A stretch of DNA of 64,000 nt from Halarcobacter anaerophilus (lineage in GTDB: Bacteria > Campylobacterota > Campylobacteria > Campylobacterales > Arcobacteraceae), in NCBI RefSeq assembly GCF_006459125.1, contig NZ_CP041070.1, positions 124,001-188,000 on the forward strand, written 5' to 3'. The first letter of the stretch is position 1. The number at the start of each line of letters is the position of its first letter. Below, piece after piece: positions 1 through 8,135 of the stretch. The translations under genes were made by a program, and so were the position numbers. The notes under the pieces are model-generated. The model made no database searches. It saw nothing but the letters and a program-made list of their open reading frames with translations, and was not told the origin of the DNA.

Positions 1-117
1 TTTTTCAAAAATAATTTTTCCTAAAAAATATCCTATTAATTTAACGCAGTTACTATTTAGCTGACTTTCAACAATACCTCTGATATCATACTCTCTAAAA
101 ATTGAATTATCTATCAT
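1..117 (-). CDS. Phosphomannomutase/phosphoglucomutase, N-terminal 39 codons only
   Basis: A minus-strand reading frame opens with ATG at 115-117 and stays open for exactly 39 codons to the window edge. The N-terminus reads IFREYDIRGIV and continues with VKLIGYFLGK, the opening signature of the alpha-D-phosphohexomutase family (ManB/AlgC type). These enzymes interconvert hexose 6- and 1-phosphates for cell-surface sugar synthesis. The catalytic serine and later domains lie outside the window. It sits 18 bases downstream of the methyltransferase gene on the same strand, so co-transcription is likely. The family is well supported by the motif; substrate preference cannot be judged from this fragment. 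Confidence 0.75.
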   Translation of the reverse strand, partial: MIDNSIFREYDIRGIVESQLNSNCVKLIGYFLGKIIFEK

Positions 118-135
118 TCACATTCCGAAAAATTT

Positions 136-690
136 TTAAGCAATTATATCATAAGAGTAGCTGTTTTCAAGTTTTAAAAGTTCAATTTTTTTATCAATTC
201 CCGAAGAGTATCCGCCAATTTTACCCCCGCTTGCTATAACTCTGTGACAAGGAATAATAATTGAAATGGGATTTCTTCCATTGGCATTTGCCACTGCTCT
301 TACGGCTTTTTCATTTTTTAATAATTTTGCTTCATCTAAATAAGATATGGTTTCTCCGTAAGGAATAAGTTGAAGAATTTTCCAAACACTTTGTTGAAAA
401 GGAGTTCCTACAAGCTGTAAAGGAACTGTAAAATTTTCTCTTTTTTTTTCAAAATACTCTTTTAACTCTTTTTGCAAGACTTCAAAATATTTGTTATGGG
501 CGGGGATTATATCCGCATTAAAGAATTTTTTCATCTTTTCTAACTCTTTTTGAGTCTTCTCTTTTCTTTGATCGTAATAGTTTAACATACATATTCCGTT
601 TTTTGTGGATGCTGCAAACATATCTCCCAGAGGAGTTTGAATAACTGTCGTAGCTATAATATTTTTTTTGTTGCTTTTATACTCTCTCAT
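136..690 (-). CDS. ogt: Methylated-DNA--[protein]-cysteine S-methyltransferase
   Basis: This is a suicide DNA-repair protein that moves the methyl group of O6-methylguanine onto its own cysteine. The active-site motif IPCHRV is present at about residues 147-152, with the acceptor Cys in PCHR, and is preceded by RAVANANGRNP, the usual helix-turn-helix and arginine-finger region. GTPFQQSVWKIL and IPYGETISY are typical of the C-terminal ATase domain. At 184 residues it matches Ogt rather than the longer Ada. A divergent LysE-type gene begins about 60 bases away, so the short gap must hold both promoters. I am confident of the family; the symbol ogt is by length and lack of an Ada regulatory domain. 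Confidence 0.9.
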   Translation of the reverse strand: MREYKSNKKNIIATTVIQTPLGDMFAASTKNGICMLNYYDQRKEKTQKELEKMKKFFNADIIPAHNKYFEVLQKELKEYFEKKRENFTVPLQLVGTPFQQSVWKILQLIPYGETISYLDEAKLLKNEKAVRAVANANGRNPISIIIPCHRVIASGGKIGGYSSGIDKKIELLKLENSYSYDIIA

Positions 691-750
691 ACTTTTCCTT
701 ATTTACTTGAAATTATAACTAAGATATAATTATTTTTTCAAAGGATAAAT

Positions 751-1380
751 ATGATTGAACTTCCAAATCTTTATATGTTTATAATAGCTTCGTTTCTTTT
801 ATGTCTTGCTCCCGGACCTGATAATATATATGTATTGACTCAAGGTATGACAAAAAGTAAAAAAGCCGCTATTGTTACGACTCTTGGTTTATGCAGCGGA
901 CTTATTATTCATACAAGTGCAGCTGCTTTTGGTATATCTATTATTTTTAAAACTTCTGAAATAGCTTTTAATATAGTAAAATTTTTAGGGGCTGCTTACC
1001 TTTTGTATATTGCTTATCAAGTATTTAAGCATAGAAATGAACCTCTTGATTTAAGTGGACAAAATAGTAAGGTTGAGTTAAAGAAACTTTATGTAAAAGG
1101 ATTTTTTATGAATGTTCTAAATCCGAAAGTATCTATATTCTTTTTAGCTTTTCTGCCTCAGTTTGTTTCACCTCAAAACGGTAATGTACCTTTACAAATG
1201 ATTCTTTTGGGAGTTGTTTTTATGGTTTTAACTATTTTGGTTTTCTCTTTAATCGGAGTAGCAGCAAATATCTTAAGTGCAAAGCTGATTGAAAATACGA
1301 AAATCGTTAAGTATATGAATATTTGTACTTCATTTATCTTAGGCGGTTTGGCTTTAAAACTCGCACTTTCTCAAAGATAA
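751..1380 (+). CDS. LysE/RhtB-family amino acid exporter
   Basis: This is an inner-membrane exporter of the LysE/RhtB superfamily, which expels amino acids or their analogues. At 209 residues it has about six hydrophobic segments. The family signature LAPGPDNIYVLTQG occurs near residues 19-32, followed by a glycine-rich second helix and the mid-protein motif GFFMNVLNPKVSIFF. The SD sequence AAAGGA lies 7 bases before the ATG. The gene is divergent from the Ogt-type gene and convergent with proA, with which it shares a hairpin terminator. The exported substrate cannot be told from sequence. Confidence 0.88.
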   Translation: MIELPNLYMFIIASFLLCLAPGPDNIYVLTQGMTKSKKAAIVTTLGLCSGLIIHTSAAAFGISIIFKTSEIAFNIVKFLGAAYLLYIAYQVFKHRNEPLDLSGQNSKVELKKLYVKGFFMNVLNPKVSIFFLAFLPQFVSPQNGNVPLQMILLGVVFMVLTILVFSLIGVAANILSAKLIENTKIVKYMNICTSFILGGLALKLALSQR

Positions 1381-1401
1381 AGAAGGATTCTTCTTTATCT
1401 T
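1374..1401. terminator. Bidirectional hairpin between lysE-type gene and proA
   Basis: Two perfect 12-base arms (AAGATAAAGAAG at 1374-1385 and its complement at 1390-1401) flank the loop GATT. The arms run into the stop codons of both convergent genes, so one hairpin probably ends both transcripts. The run of T within and after the arm fits an intrinsic terminator. Confidence 0.65.
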
Positions 1402-2627
1402 ATTTGTCCGTTTCCGTAAATTTTGTATTTAAATGTTGTTAAATCATTTATTCCCATTGGACCTCTTGAATGAAGTTTGTTAGTTGAAATACCGACTTCA
1501 GCTCCTAATCCAAAAGCTCCTCCGTCAGTGAATCTTGTACTTGCATTGGCATAAACGCAAGCAGCATCGACTTCATTTAAAAATTTGGTTACCATTGAAT
1601 AGTTTTCACTTATAATCGATTCTGAATGTCCCGAACCGTATTTTGCAATATGTGCTATTGCTTCATCTACATCTTTGACTACTTTTATATTTAAAATATT
1701 TGCTAAATATTCAGTATCGTAATCTTCTTGCGTAGCGCATTGAATATCAATATACTCTCTTGTTAGTTCACAACCTTTAAGTTGCGTATTATTCGCCGTA
1801 AAGGCTTCGTATAAAGGAGGAAGAATATATCTTGCCACATCTTGATGAACAAGAAGTGTTTCCATTGCATTACATACTCCCGGTCTTTGACATTTTGCAT
1901 TAATTGCTATTTTTATAGCTTTTGAATGATTCGCATCTTTGTCAATAAAGATATGGCATAAACCTTTATCGTGTTTTACAACTGGAATTGTCGAGTTTTG
2001 ACTTATATATCTAATAAGTGCTTCTCCGCCTCGCGGTACAATTAAATCTACGTATTTATCTTGTTTGATAAGCTGTGCTACCCCTTCTCTGCTTGAATCA
2101 GGCAGAAGTGATATTGCTTGTTCAGGAAGTTTGTTTTTTGCCAATACATGTTTTAATACGTTTGCAATAGCATTATTTGAGTGCTCAGCCTCTTTTCCGC
2201 CTTTTAAAACACAGACATTTCCGCTTTTAAAACATAAAGCCGCCGTATCTGAAGTTACATTGGGTCTACTTTCATAGATAATACCGATAACACCTATAGG
2301 AACCGATACTTTTTGTATATTTAAACCGTTTGGAGTTACCCAGCCTTCAAGTGTTCTTCCTACAGGCTCTTTTAGGGCAGCTATTTCTCTAATAGCTTGT
2401 GCCATAGCTTCAACTCTTTGACCTGTTAGTAAGAGTCTGTCTAATAAGGCATCTGAGAGTCCGTTTAGGGTTGCTTCACTCATATCTTTGTCATTTTTAC
2501 TTATAATAAAATCACAATGTTCTATTAAAGCATCAGCCATTTCATTTAAAACTTTTGTTTTTGTCTCACCGCTTAAAGTGGCAATTTCTTGACTTATTTT
2601 TTTTGATTCTTCTAAAAATTGTTGCAT
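1395..2627 (-). CDS. proA: Gamma-glutamyl phosphate reductase
   Basis: ProA catalyses the second step of proline synthesis, NADPH-dependent reduction of glutamyl 5-phosphate to glutamate semialdehyde in the cytosol. At 410 residues it is the normal length. The catalytic cysteine lies in CQRPGVCNAMETLLV, and the family motifs YESRPNVTSD, GSGHSESI and the C-terminal RGPMGINDLTTFKY are all present. It is an aldehyde-dehydrogenase fold without a fused kinase, so proB must be elsewhere. The gene is alone on this strand, 126 bases from trxA. Confidence 0.95.
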   Translation of the reverse strand: MQQFLEESKKISQEIATLSGETKTKVLNEMADALIEHCDFIISKNDKDMSEATLNGLSDALLDRLLLTGQRVEAMAQAIREIAALKEPVGRTLEGWVTPNGLNIQKVSVPIGVIGIIYESRPNVTSDTAALCFKSGNVCVLKGGKEAEHSNNAIANVLKHVLAKNKLPEQAISLLPDSSREGVAQLIKQDKYVDLIVPRGGEALIRYISQNSTIPVVKHDKGLCHIFIDKDANHSKAIKIAINAKCQRPGVCNAMETLLVHQDVARYILPPLYEAFTANNTQLKGCELTREYIDIQCATQEDYDTEYLANILNIKVVKDVDEAIAHIAKYGSGHSESIISENYSMVTKFLNEVDAACVYANASTRFTDGGAFGLGAEVGISTNKLHSRGPMGINDLTTFKYKIYGNGQIR

Positions 2628-2715
2628 GTTCTGTCCTAGTTAAATTACAATTTTTTGATAATTTTATCTAAAATTTTCTTTTTTTAAACTAGAAAGAGAA
2701 GTTTGTAAGTTTAAC

Positions 2716-2735
2716 GGCAGTAAAAAGTTACTGCC
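2716..2735 (-). terminator. Probable trxA terminator hairpin
   Basis: GGCAGTAA and TTACTGCC form a perfect 8-bp stem with a 4-base loop, 18 bases past the trxA stop. There is no clear T run after it on the minus strand, so termination would be modest. Confidence 0.45.
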
Positions 2736-2753
2736 TAAATATTTCGTAATTTA

Positions 2754-3071
2754 TTATAATAATGAGTCGATTTTTTCTGCCAAAGCTTGTTTTGAATGTG
2801 CTCCGACAACTTGTTCAACAATTTCACCATCTTTCATAAATAGAATAGTTGGTATAGATCTTACTCCATATTTAACAGATAAATCTTGTTGTTCATCTGT
2901 ATTTACTTTACAAATATTCGCTTTCCCCTCAAATTCTTTTGCTAAGTCGTCAATAACGGGGGCAAGCATTCTACAAGGTCCGCACCATGGTGCCCAAAAG
3001 TCTACTAAAGATACACCTTTTCCTACAACCGAGTCAAAATTTTCTTGAGTTAATTCAGTATAACCTGCCAT
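2754..3071 (-). CDS. trxA: Thioredoxin
   Basis: This small cytosolic dithiol-disulfide oxidoreductase is 105 residues long, the standard TrxA size. The redox motif WCGPC sits at about residues 29-33 inside DFWAPWCGPCRM. The cis-proline of RSIPTILFM and the C-terminal GAHSKQAL region are also typical. It has a good SD sequence (AAAGGAGA) before the ATG. The gene is divergent from an HxlR-type regulator, many of which sense thiol or electrophile stress, so shared control is possible but unproven. Confidence 0.95.
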   Translation of the reverse strand: MAGYTELTQENFDSVVGKGVSLVDFWAPWCGPCRMLAPVIDDLAKEFEGKANICKVNTDEQQDLSVKYGVRSIPTILFMKDGEIVEQVVGAHSKQALAEKIDSLL

Positions 3072-3139
3072 AAAATCTCCTTTTTTATTTTTTGTGAAGT
3101 GATGTTATCCTAAAATTTTACAAATGTCAAGTATATACT

Positions 3140-3173
3140 AAATAGTTTTATAGGCACTTTTAAGTAACTATTT
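3140..3173. promoter_or_regulatory. Inverted repeat in the trxA/HxlR divergent promoter region
   Basis: The arms AAATAGTT (3140-3147) and AACTATTT (3166-3173) are perfect complements separated by 18 bases, between the divergent trxA and the first HxlR gene. HxlR proteins bind as winged-helix dimers to inverted repeats, often before their own gene. Spacing and position fit an operator, but the site is AT-rich and could be chance. Confidence 0.4.
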
Positions 3174-3214
3174 ATCTGCTTTGATTTACAATAAAAAAAT
3201 ATTAGGAGCTTGTT

Positions 3215-3571
3215 ATGGAATCTAGAAGTTATAACTGTTTTTTTCAACTTGCAACGGATATTATCGGTGGAAAATGGAAAAGTATGGTTCTTTGGGCGTT
3301 GAAAAAAGATGTAAAAAGAAACGGGGAGCTAAAAAAACTAATTCCTAATATCAGCCAAAAAATGTTGACTCAGCAGTTAAGAGAGTTAGAGGGTGCAGGA
3401 ATAGTTGAAAGGATTGTTTATCCCGTAATACCTCCGAAAGTTGAATATAAACTTACAAAAAGCGGAGAAAAATTAATCCCTATTTTAGAGCAACTTCATG
3501 ATTGGGGAAAAGAGTATGCCAAAAATCATGATATAAAAATAGTAAAAGATGCAAATTGTATTATAGAATAA
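3215..3571 (+). CDS. HxlR-family winged-helix transcription regulator
   Basis: This 118-residue DNA-binding protein is of the HxlR type. The family core GGKWKSMVLWAL, the recognition-helix region ISQKMLTQQLRELE and the wing VYPVIPPKVEYKLT are all clear. One cysteine near the N-terminus (NCFFQ, residue 8) is at the position used for redox or electrophile sensing in some HxlR proteins such as YodB and HypR; that role is inference. SD TTAGGAGC lies 7 bases upstream. It converges on the quinone oxidoreductase-like gene. A paralogue lies at 4661-5008 on the other side of that gene. Confidence 0.9.
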   Translation: MESRSYNCFFQLATDIIGGKWKSMVLWALKKDVKRNGELKKLIPNISQKMLTQQLRELEGAGIVERIVYPVIPPKVEYKLTKSGEKLIPILEQLHDWGKEYAKNHDIKIVKDANCIIE

Positions 3572-3573
3572 AA

Positions 3574-3604
3574 GAAGATATTTAGATTTTAACTAAATAT
3601 CTTC
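3574..3604. terminator. Bidirectional hairpin between HxlR gene and oxidoreductase
   Basis: GAAGATATTTAG (3574-3585) and its exact complement (3593-3604) form a 12-bp stem with a 7-base loop. The hairpin begins just after the HxlR stop and overlaps the last codons of the convergent oxidoreductase gene. Confidence 0.6.
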
Positions 3605-4553
3605 CTACTGCTTTACCTTCCAAAAGTGTTTTATATGCTTCTTGTATCTCTTCAAGGTTTATCTCGTTTGTCAATTTTTCCAAAGAGTCAATTTTAAACT
3701 CTTTTGCCAGTTTCTCCCATGCTGCTTCTTTTTTCTTTATTGAACACTCAACGGAATCAATACCTATTAGTCTTACACCTCTTAAAATAAAAGGAAATAC
3801 ATTTGTATTAAGTTCAAAAGAGGAGGTTAAACCGCAACAAGTAACCACTCCGTCATATTTCACTATTTTCAAAGCTTCAGCTAAAATATTGCCTCCTACA
3901 GTATCAACAACACCGTCATATTTTTCACTTTCAAGGGGACGTTTATTTTCAATATCAAAATCTTTTCTTAGAATTATCTCTTTTGCACCAAGGGCTTTTA
4001 AAAAATCAATCTTATCCTCTTTCCCGCTTATTGCCGTAACATTAAAACCTAATTTACTTAATACGGCAACTGCAATAGAACCTACTCCTCCTGTTGCTCC
4101 CGTAACTAAAATCTCCCCTTGTGTGATATTATTGTTAAGAAGTTCATTTATGCTTAATGCAGCCGTTAAGCCCGCTGTTCCGTATGTCATTATCTCTTTA
4201 TTTGTTAAGCCTTTAGGTATTTTTATAGCCCATGAAGCAGGTACTTTTACAAACTCTGTGTGCCCTCCGTTTGTATTCATTCCTAAATCATATCCCGTAA
4301 CGACTACTTTATCGCCTTTTTGAAAATCTTTTGAATTTGAGTTTTCAACTACTCCTGCAACATCTACTCCCGTAATATGAGGGAATACTCTTGTTACTCC
4401 TTTGTTCCCTATTGAACTTAAGGCATCTTTATAGTTTAAAGAGGAGTAAGTCGCTTTTATAAGTATTTCATTCTCTTCTATTGTAGGAGTTTCAATATCT
4501 TGCACTCCTGATACAAATTTATCTTCTATTTTTTCTACAACATAAGCTTTCAT
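3582..4553 (-). CDS. YhdH/YhfP-type NADPH-dependent oxidoreductase
   Basis: This is a medium-chain dehydrogenase/reductase of 323 residues, matching the YhdH/YhfP (acrylyl-CoA reductase AcuI, quinone oxidoreductase-like) group. SSLNYKDALSSIGNKGVTR and PHITGVDVAGVVE mark the catalytic domain, and GATGGVGSIAVAVL at about residues 152-165 is the NADPH-binding glycine motif. No zinc-binding cysteines are seen, as expected for this group. HxlR regulators flank it on both sides, one convergent and one divergent, like electrophile-responsive quinone or aldehyde reductase loci elsewhere. That suggests a detoxification role. The substrate is unknown. Confidence 0.85.
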   Translation of the reverse strand: MKAYVVEKIEDKFVSGVQDIETPTIEENEILIKATYSSLNYKDALSSIGNKGVTRVFPHITGVDVAGVVENSNSKDFQKGDKVVVTGYDLGMNTNGGHTEFVKVPASWAIKIPKGLTNKEIMTYGTAGLTAALSINELLNNNITQGEILVTGATGGVGSIAVAVLSKLGFNVTAISGKEDKIDFLKALGAKEIILRKDFDIENKRPLESEKYDGVVDTVGGNILAEALKIVKYDGVVTCCGLTSSFELNTNVFPFILRGVRLIGIDSVECSIKKKEAAWEKLAKEFKIDSLEKLTNEINLEEIQEAYKTLLEGKAVGRYLVKI

Positions 4554-4622
4554 ACATATCCTTTTTTGCTTTATCTTAAAACTTTAGCTAAAATATATCA
4601 AAAGAGCAAGAACTTACAAAAA

Positions 4623-4637
4623 AGATAGGTACTATCT
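4623..4637. promoter_or_regulatory. Palindromic operator candidate between oxidoreductase and second HxlR gene
   Basis: AGATAG-GTA-CTATCT is a perfect 6+6 palindrome with a 3-base spacer, in the 107-base divergent gap before the second HxlR gene. A possible -10 box (TACTAT) overlaps it. Position and symmetry fit an HxlR repressor site controlling both genes. Confidence 0.5.
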
Positions 4638-4660
4638 AAAAAGATACTATGGGATTAGTT

Positions 4661-5008
4661 ATGACAAAAAAAATAGATATAGATAAAATTGAAGATAATG
4701 AGAAGTGTCCCGTTGAAACAGCTATTGATGTCTTAGCAGGAAAGTGGAAAATACTTATATTATGGTATTTGCGAAGAGATACAAAAAGATTTAGCGAATT
4801 AAAGAAGTTATTGCCTAAAACTACACAAAAAATGTTAATACAGAAATTAAGAGAGTTAGAGAAAGACGGAATAGTTCATAGAGAAGTTTATCCTGTGGTT
4901 CCGCCTAAAGTAGAGTATTCATTAACTGAATATGGACAAACTTTAAAACCTATAATAAAACAGTTGTATTTATGGGGTGAAATTCACAAGCAGAAGCTTA
5001 ACAAGTAG
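4661..5008 (+). CDS. HxlR-family winged-helix transcription regulator (paralogue)
   Basis: This is a second HxlR protein, about 115 residues from the chosen start. The family core [15 protein letters not shown], the helix [18 protein letters not shown] and the wing [14 protein letters not shown] closely match the gene at 3215. Its cysteine (KCPVE) sits in the family's common N-terminal position. I prefer the ATG at 4661 because GGGA lies 6-7 bases before it; an in-frame ATG at 4649 would add MGLV with no good SD. It is divergent from the oxidoreductase across a palindrome and overlaps the convergent FetB-like gene by 11 bases. Confidence 0.85.
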   Translation: MTKKIDIDKIEDNEKCPVETAIDVLAGKWKILILWYLRRDTKRFSELKKLLPKTTQKMLIQKLRELEKDGIVHREVYPVVPPKVEYSLTEYGQTLKPIIKQLYLWGEIHKQKLNK

Positions 5009-5699
5009 TATTAAAACTTCTCTGTTTTAATGTAAAGTAGATAATTGAACTAAGTCCTGCACTTGAAAGAGTCATCGTCATAATCATTATTTGATATCTT
5101 ACGGCAATTAAAGGGTCTATCCCTGAAAGTATTTGTCCTGTCATCATTCCCGGAAGTGAAACAAGCCCTACGGCTAAAAAAGCATTTACTTGGGGTATCA
5201 GACAGGCTTTAAAAGAGATTTCTCGTGCTTTTTCAAAACTTTCAGCTCTTAATATCTCTTTTTCAAATCTTTCTATTGCCAAAGACAGAGCATTCATAGT
5301 ATTTGCAAATACCATCCCCGCCAAAGGGATAATATATCTTGGTTCATAATTGTATTCCAGATCTAATACAAGCATTATAACAATCAGGTTTACGACTCCT
5401 GCTATCATAATGGAGAGAAAAATTTCAAAAAAATGTTTTTTTGTTTTCTCTTTTGTATTTCTTATGGTAATAAAAGAGGATACTACAATCATAAAACCGA
5501 CTATAAAGATTCCAAGATAGATATGTTTGTTTTCAAATATAAAGATTAAAAGGTAACCTATTAGCAATAATTGGATAACCATTCTTAAAGTGGAGACTAT
5601 TATCTCTTTTGAGTTATTTGTCCACTTTTTATAATAATACCATACTATAATCAAAGGTATTAAAGTAATACAAAGATTATAAAATGATATGCTCTGCAT
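4998..5699 (-). CDS. FetB/YbbM-type ABC permease without its ATPase
   Basis: This inner-membrane protein has about seven hydrophobic segments and belongs to the FetB (YbbM, formerly UPF0014) family. In E. coli, FetB with the ATPase FetA forms an exporter linked to iron homeostasis. Family motifs seen here are [35 protein letters not shown] and [16 protein letters not shown]. At 233 residues it is slightly shorter than E. coli FetB. No ABC ATPase gene lies next to it. It follows gpsA by one base, so the two are probably co-transcribed, although the link is unlikely to be functional. Confidence 0.82.
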   Translation of the reverse strand: MQSISFYNLCITLIPLIIVWYYYKKWTNNSKEIIVSTLRMVIQLLLIGYLLIFIFENKHIYLGIFIVGFMIVVSSFITIRNTKEKTKKHFFEIFLSIMIAGVVNLIVIMLVLDLEYNYEPRYIIPLAGMVFANTMNALSLAIERFEKEILRAESFEKAREISFKACLIPQVNAFLAVGLVSLPGMMTGQILSGIDPLIAVRYQIMIMTMTLSSAGLSSIIYFTLKQRSFNTTC

Positions 5700-5700
5700 T

Positions 5701-6594
5701 TTATCCTCTTAACAGATCTTTAAGGCTGTCTTTAGGATGTTTCCCGTCTAAAATAAGTTTAACTTCTCTTGCTATTGGAGAGTAGATTGAGTACTCTTCT
5801 GAGAGTTTGTAAATTGCTTCGGCAGTTTTGACTCCTTCTGCAACTTCTCCTAGTTCATCGAGTATATCTTCTAGTTTTTTATTTTGTGCCAAACCTAGTC
5901 CGACTCTATAATTTCTACTTAAAGTACTGCTTGCTGTTAAAAAGAGATCCCCTGCTCCGCTAAGTCCTATAAAAGAGGATTTTTTCGCACCGAATTTTTT
6001 CCCGAATCTTTTCATCTCTACCAAACCTCTTGAGATAAGAGAAGCTCTTGCATTATTTCCTAATTGAAGTCCGTCGCAAATACCGCTTGCAATTGCCAAA
6101 ACATTTTTATATGCTCCTGCAATCTCTGCACCTACAACGTCGGAACTATAATAGACTTTTATAAAATCAGGGAAAAAAGGTTTGAATTTATCATATACTT
6201 TTTTTGATGTTGAATTTAAAACTAAAGCACAAGGCAAACCTTTTATTACCTCTGCCGCAAAAGAGGGGCCGGAGATAAATCCTATTGAATCTTCGGGTAC
6301 GTATTTTGAGTATATTTCATTTAAAAATTCTCCCGTTGAAGCCTCTATACCTTTTGAAGCTACCAAAATTTTTTGTCCCTCTTTATATTTAAAATTGTTT
6401 TTTAACCACTCTCTTATTTGTTGGGCAGGTATTGCTATTACGAGGTATGGACAGTTTAATGCTTCTTCTAAAGTAACGAAGTTTTTAATATCTCTTTTTG
6501 TTCTTGAAGTTATTAGGCATTCTTGTTTTTGACTTAGGGCAAAATGAAGGGCCTGTCCCCATTTCCCAGCACCGATTACTGCTATTTTTGCCAT
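5701..6594 (-). CDS. gpsA: Glycerol-3-phosphate dehydrogenase [NAD(P)+]
   Basis: GpsA reduces dihydroxyacetone phosphate to sn-glycerol 3-phosphate, the backbone for phospholipids. The protein of 297 residues starts with the Rossmann motif IGAGKWGQALH. GFISGPSFAAEV and the catalytic-lysine region AGAYKNVLAIASGICDG are intact, and the C-terminal domain has GLSGAGDLFLT. It is a little shorter than the E. coli enzyme (about 340) but typical for Campylobacterota. It lies between gatB and the FetB-like gene on one strand. Confidence 0.95.
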   Translation of the reverse strand: MAKIAVIGAGKWGQALHFALSQKQECLITSRTKRDIKNFVTLEEALNCPYLVIAIPAQQIREWLKNNFKYKEGQKILVASKGIEASTGEFLNEIYSKYVPEDSIGFISGPSFAAEVIKGLPCALVLNSTSKKVYDKFKPFFPDFIKVYYSSDVVGAEIAGAYKNVLAIASGICDGLQLGNNARASLISRGLVEMKRFGKKFGAKKSSFIGLSGAGDLFLTASSTLSRNYRVGLGLAQNKKLEDILDELGEVAEGVKTAEAIYKLSEEYSIYSPIAREVKLILDGKHPKDSLKDLLRG

Positions 6595-6659
6595 TAAAAA
6601 CCTTTTAAGTAAATCTATATATGATATTATCTAAATCTCTATTTAGATGTTTTGAAGTG

Positions 6660-6688
6660 AAAAAGCAAAGTAGAGAGTCTCTACTTGC
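6660..6688 (-). terminator. gatB intrinsic terminator
   Basis: On the minus strand, GCAAGTAGA pairs with TCTACTTTGC (one bulged base) and is followed by TTTTT. The hairpin begins at the gatB stop and lies before gpsA, so it may separate the two transcripts or attenuate read-through. Confidence 0.6.
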
Positions 6689-8125
6689 TTATGCTAATCT
6701 TTGTTTTAAAAGTTGATTGACTTTTTGCGGGTTTGCAGTTCCTTTTGAAGCTTTCATTGTTTGTCCTACAAAGAAACCGAATATTTTCTCTTTACCGCCT
6801 TTGTATTCAGCTATTTTATCTTCATTTGCCGCAAGTATTTTATCTATTATTTCCAATAAAGCGTTATCATCCGAAACTTGTTTTAATCCAAGTTTTTCAA
6901 TTACAGCTTCAACTTTCTCCTCAGGATTTTCCATTAAATAGTCTAAAACTTCTTTTGCTGCTTTTCCTGAGATTGTACTGTTTTCAATATTTTTTATGAT
7001 TTGTGCTAATTTATGAGGTTGTACAGGCGAGTTTTCAATCTCTACACCCTCTTTTAATCTTCCTTGTAACTCTACTGTTAACCATGTAACCGCATTTTTT
7101 CCCGAGATCTCTTCTTTCATCATCTCATCAAAGAAATTAGCCATTTCAACAGATGAAGTTATAACAGAAGCATCATACTCTTTAATTTTATATTCATTTA
7201 CAAATCTCTCTTTTTTTTCATCGGGAAGTTCAGGGATTTTTGAATATTTCTCTATCATTTCATCGGTGATAATTAGAGGTAAAAGATCAGGATCGGGAAA
7301 ATATCTGTAATCAGCAGCATCTTCTTTACCTCTCATTGATCTTGTTTCTCCCGCGTCTACGTCAAAAAGTCTTGTTTCTTGTACAACCTCTTCTTCGTAA
7401 ACTCCGTCTTCCCAAGCTTCGATTTGTCTTTCAACTTCATACTTGATAGCTTTTTCAATAAACTTAAATGAGTTCATATTTTTGATTTCACATCTTGTAT
7501 AAAGTTTTGTATCTCCTTTAGGTCTGATTGAAACATTTACGTCACATCTAAAAGAACCTTCTTGCATATTTGCATCACTAATACCCAGATATCTTACTAT
7601 TGAGTGAAGTTTTTTAAGATATAAGATCGCTTCTTGCGCACTTCTTAAATCAGGTTCCGAAACAATTTCCAAAAGAGGTGTTCCTGCTCTGTTTAGATCC
7701 ACATGAGAAACTGAACCTGCATGAATATTTTTACCTGCATCATTTTCTAAGTGTGCTCTTGTAACACCTATTTTTTTACTGCTTCCGTCTTCAAAATCTA
7801 TTGTTAGCTCACCAAGTCCCACTACGGGAACTTCAAATTGAGAAATTTGGTATCCGCTCGGTAAATCAGGATAGAAGTAGTTTTTTCTATTAAAAATTGA
7901 TTTTTTGTTTATTTTTGATTTTAGTGCCGTTCCTAGCATAATTGCTTTGTGAACAGCTTCTTTATTTAATACGGGAAGCGCTCCTGGAAGTCCTAAGCAT
8001 GTAGGGCATACGTTTGTATTAGGCTCTTCTCCGAAACTTGTTGCACAAGAGCAAAAAAGTTTTGAGTTTGTATTTAATTGTGTATGAACTTCAAGACCGA
8101 TAATTGTTTCAAACATTTCTGACAT
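6689..8125 (-). CDS. gatB: Asp-tRNA(Asn)/Glu-tRNA(Gln) amidotransferase subunit B
   Basis: GatB is the kinase and tRNA-binding subunit of GatCAB, which amidates mischarged Glu-tRNA(Gln) and Asp-tRNA(Asn). All diagnostic stretches are present over 478 residues: [43 protein letters not shown] and the [12 protein letters not shown] active-site loop. The C-terminal YqeY-like tail ends [13 protein letters not shown] SurA-like gene lies 10 bases upstream on the same strand. gatA and gatC are not in the window. Confidence 0.97.
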   Translation of the reverse strand: MSEMFETIIGLEVHTQLNTNSKLFCSCATSFGEEPNTNVCPTCLGLPGALPVLNKEAVHKAIMLGTALKSKINKKSIFNRKNYFYPDLPSGYQISQFEVPVVGLGELTIDFEDGSSKKIGVTRAHLENDAGKNIHAGSVSHVDLNRAGTPLLEIVSEPDLRSAQEAILYLKKLHSIVRYLGISDANMQEGSFRCDVNVSIRPKGDTKLYTRCEIKNMNSFKFIEKAIKYEVERQIEAWEDGVYEEEVVQETRLFDVDAGETRSMRGKEDAADYRYFPDPDLLPLIITDEMIEKYSKIPELPDEKKERFVNEYKIKEYDASVITSSVEMANFFDEMMKEEISGKNAVTWLTVELQGRLKEGVEIENSPVQPHKLAQIIKNIENSTISGKAAKEVLDYLMENPEEKVEAVIEKLGLKQVSDDNALLEIIDKILAANEDKIAEYKGGKEKIFGFFVGQTMKASKGTANPQKVNQLLKQRLA

Positions 8126-8135
8126 CTATTTCCTT

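Noticed and set aside
6182-6532. Plus-strand open frame of 116 codons opposite gpsA
   Set aside because: It is antisense to a gene with complete family motifs, has no family resemblance and no SD. Many similar antisense frames in the window were dropped for the same reason.
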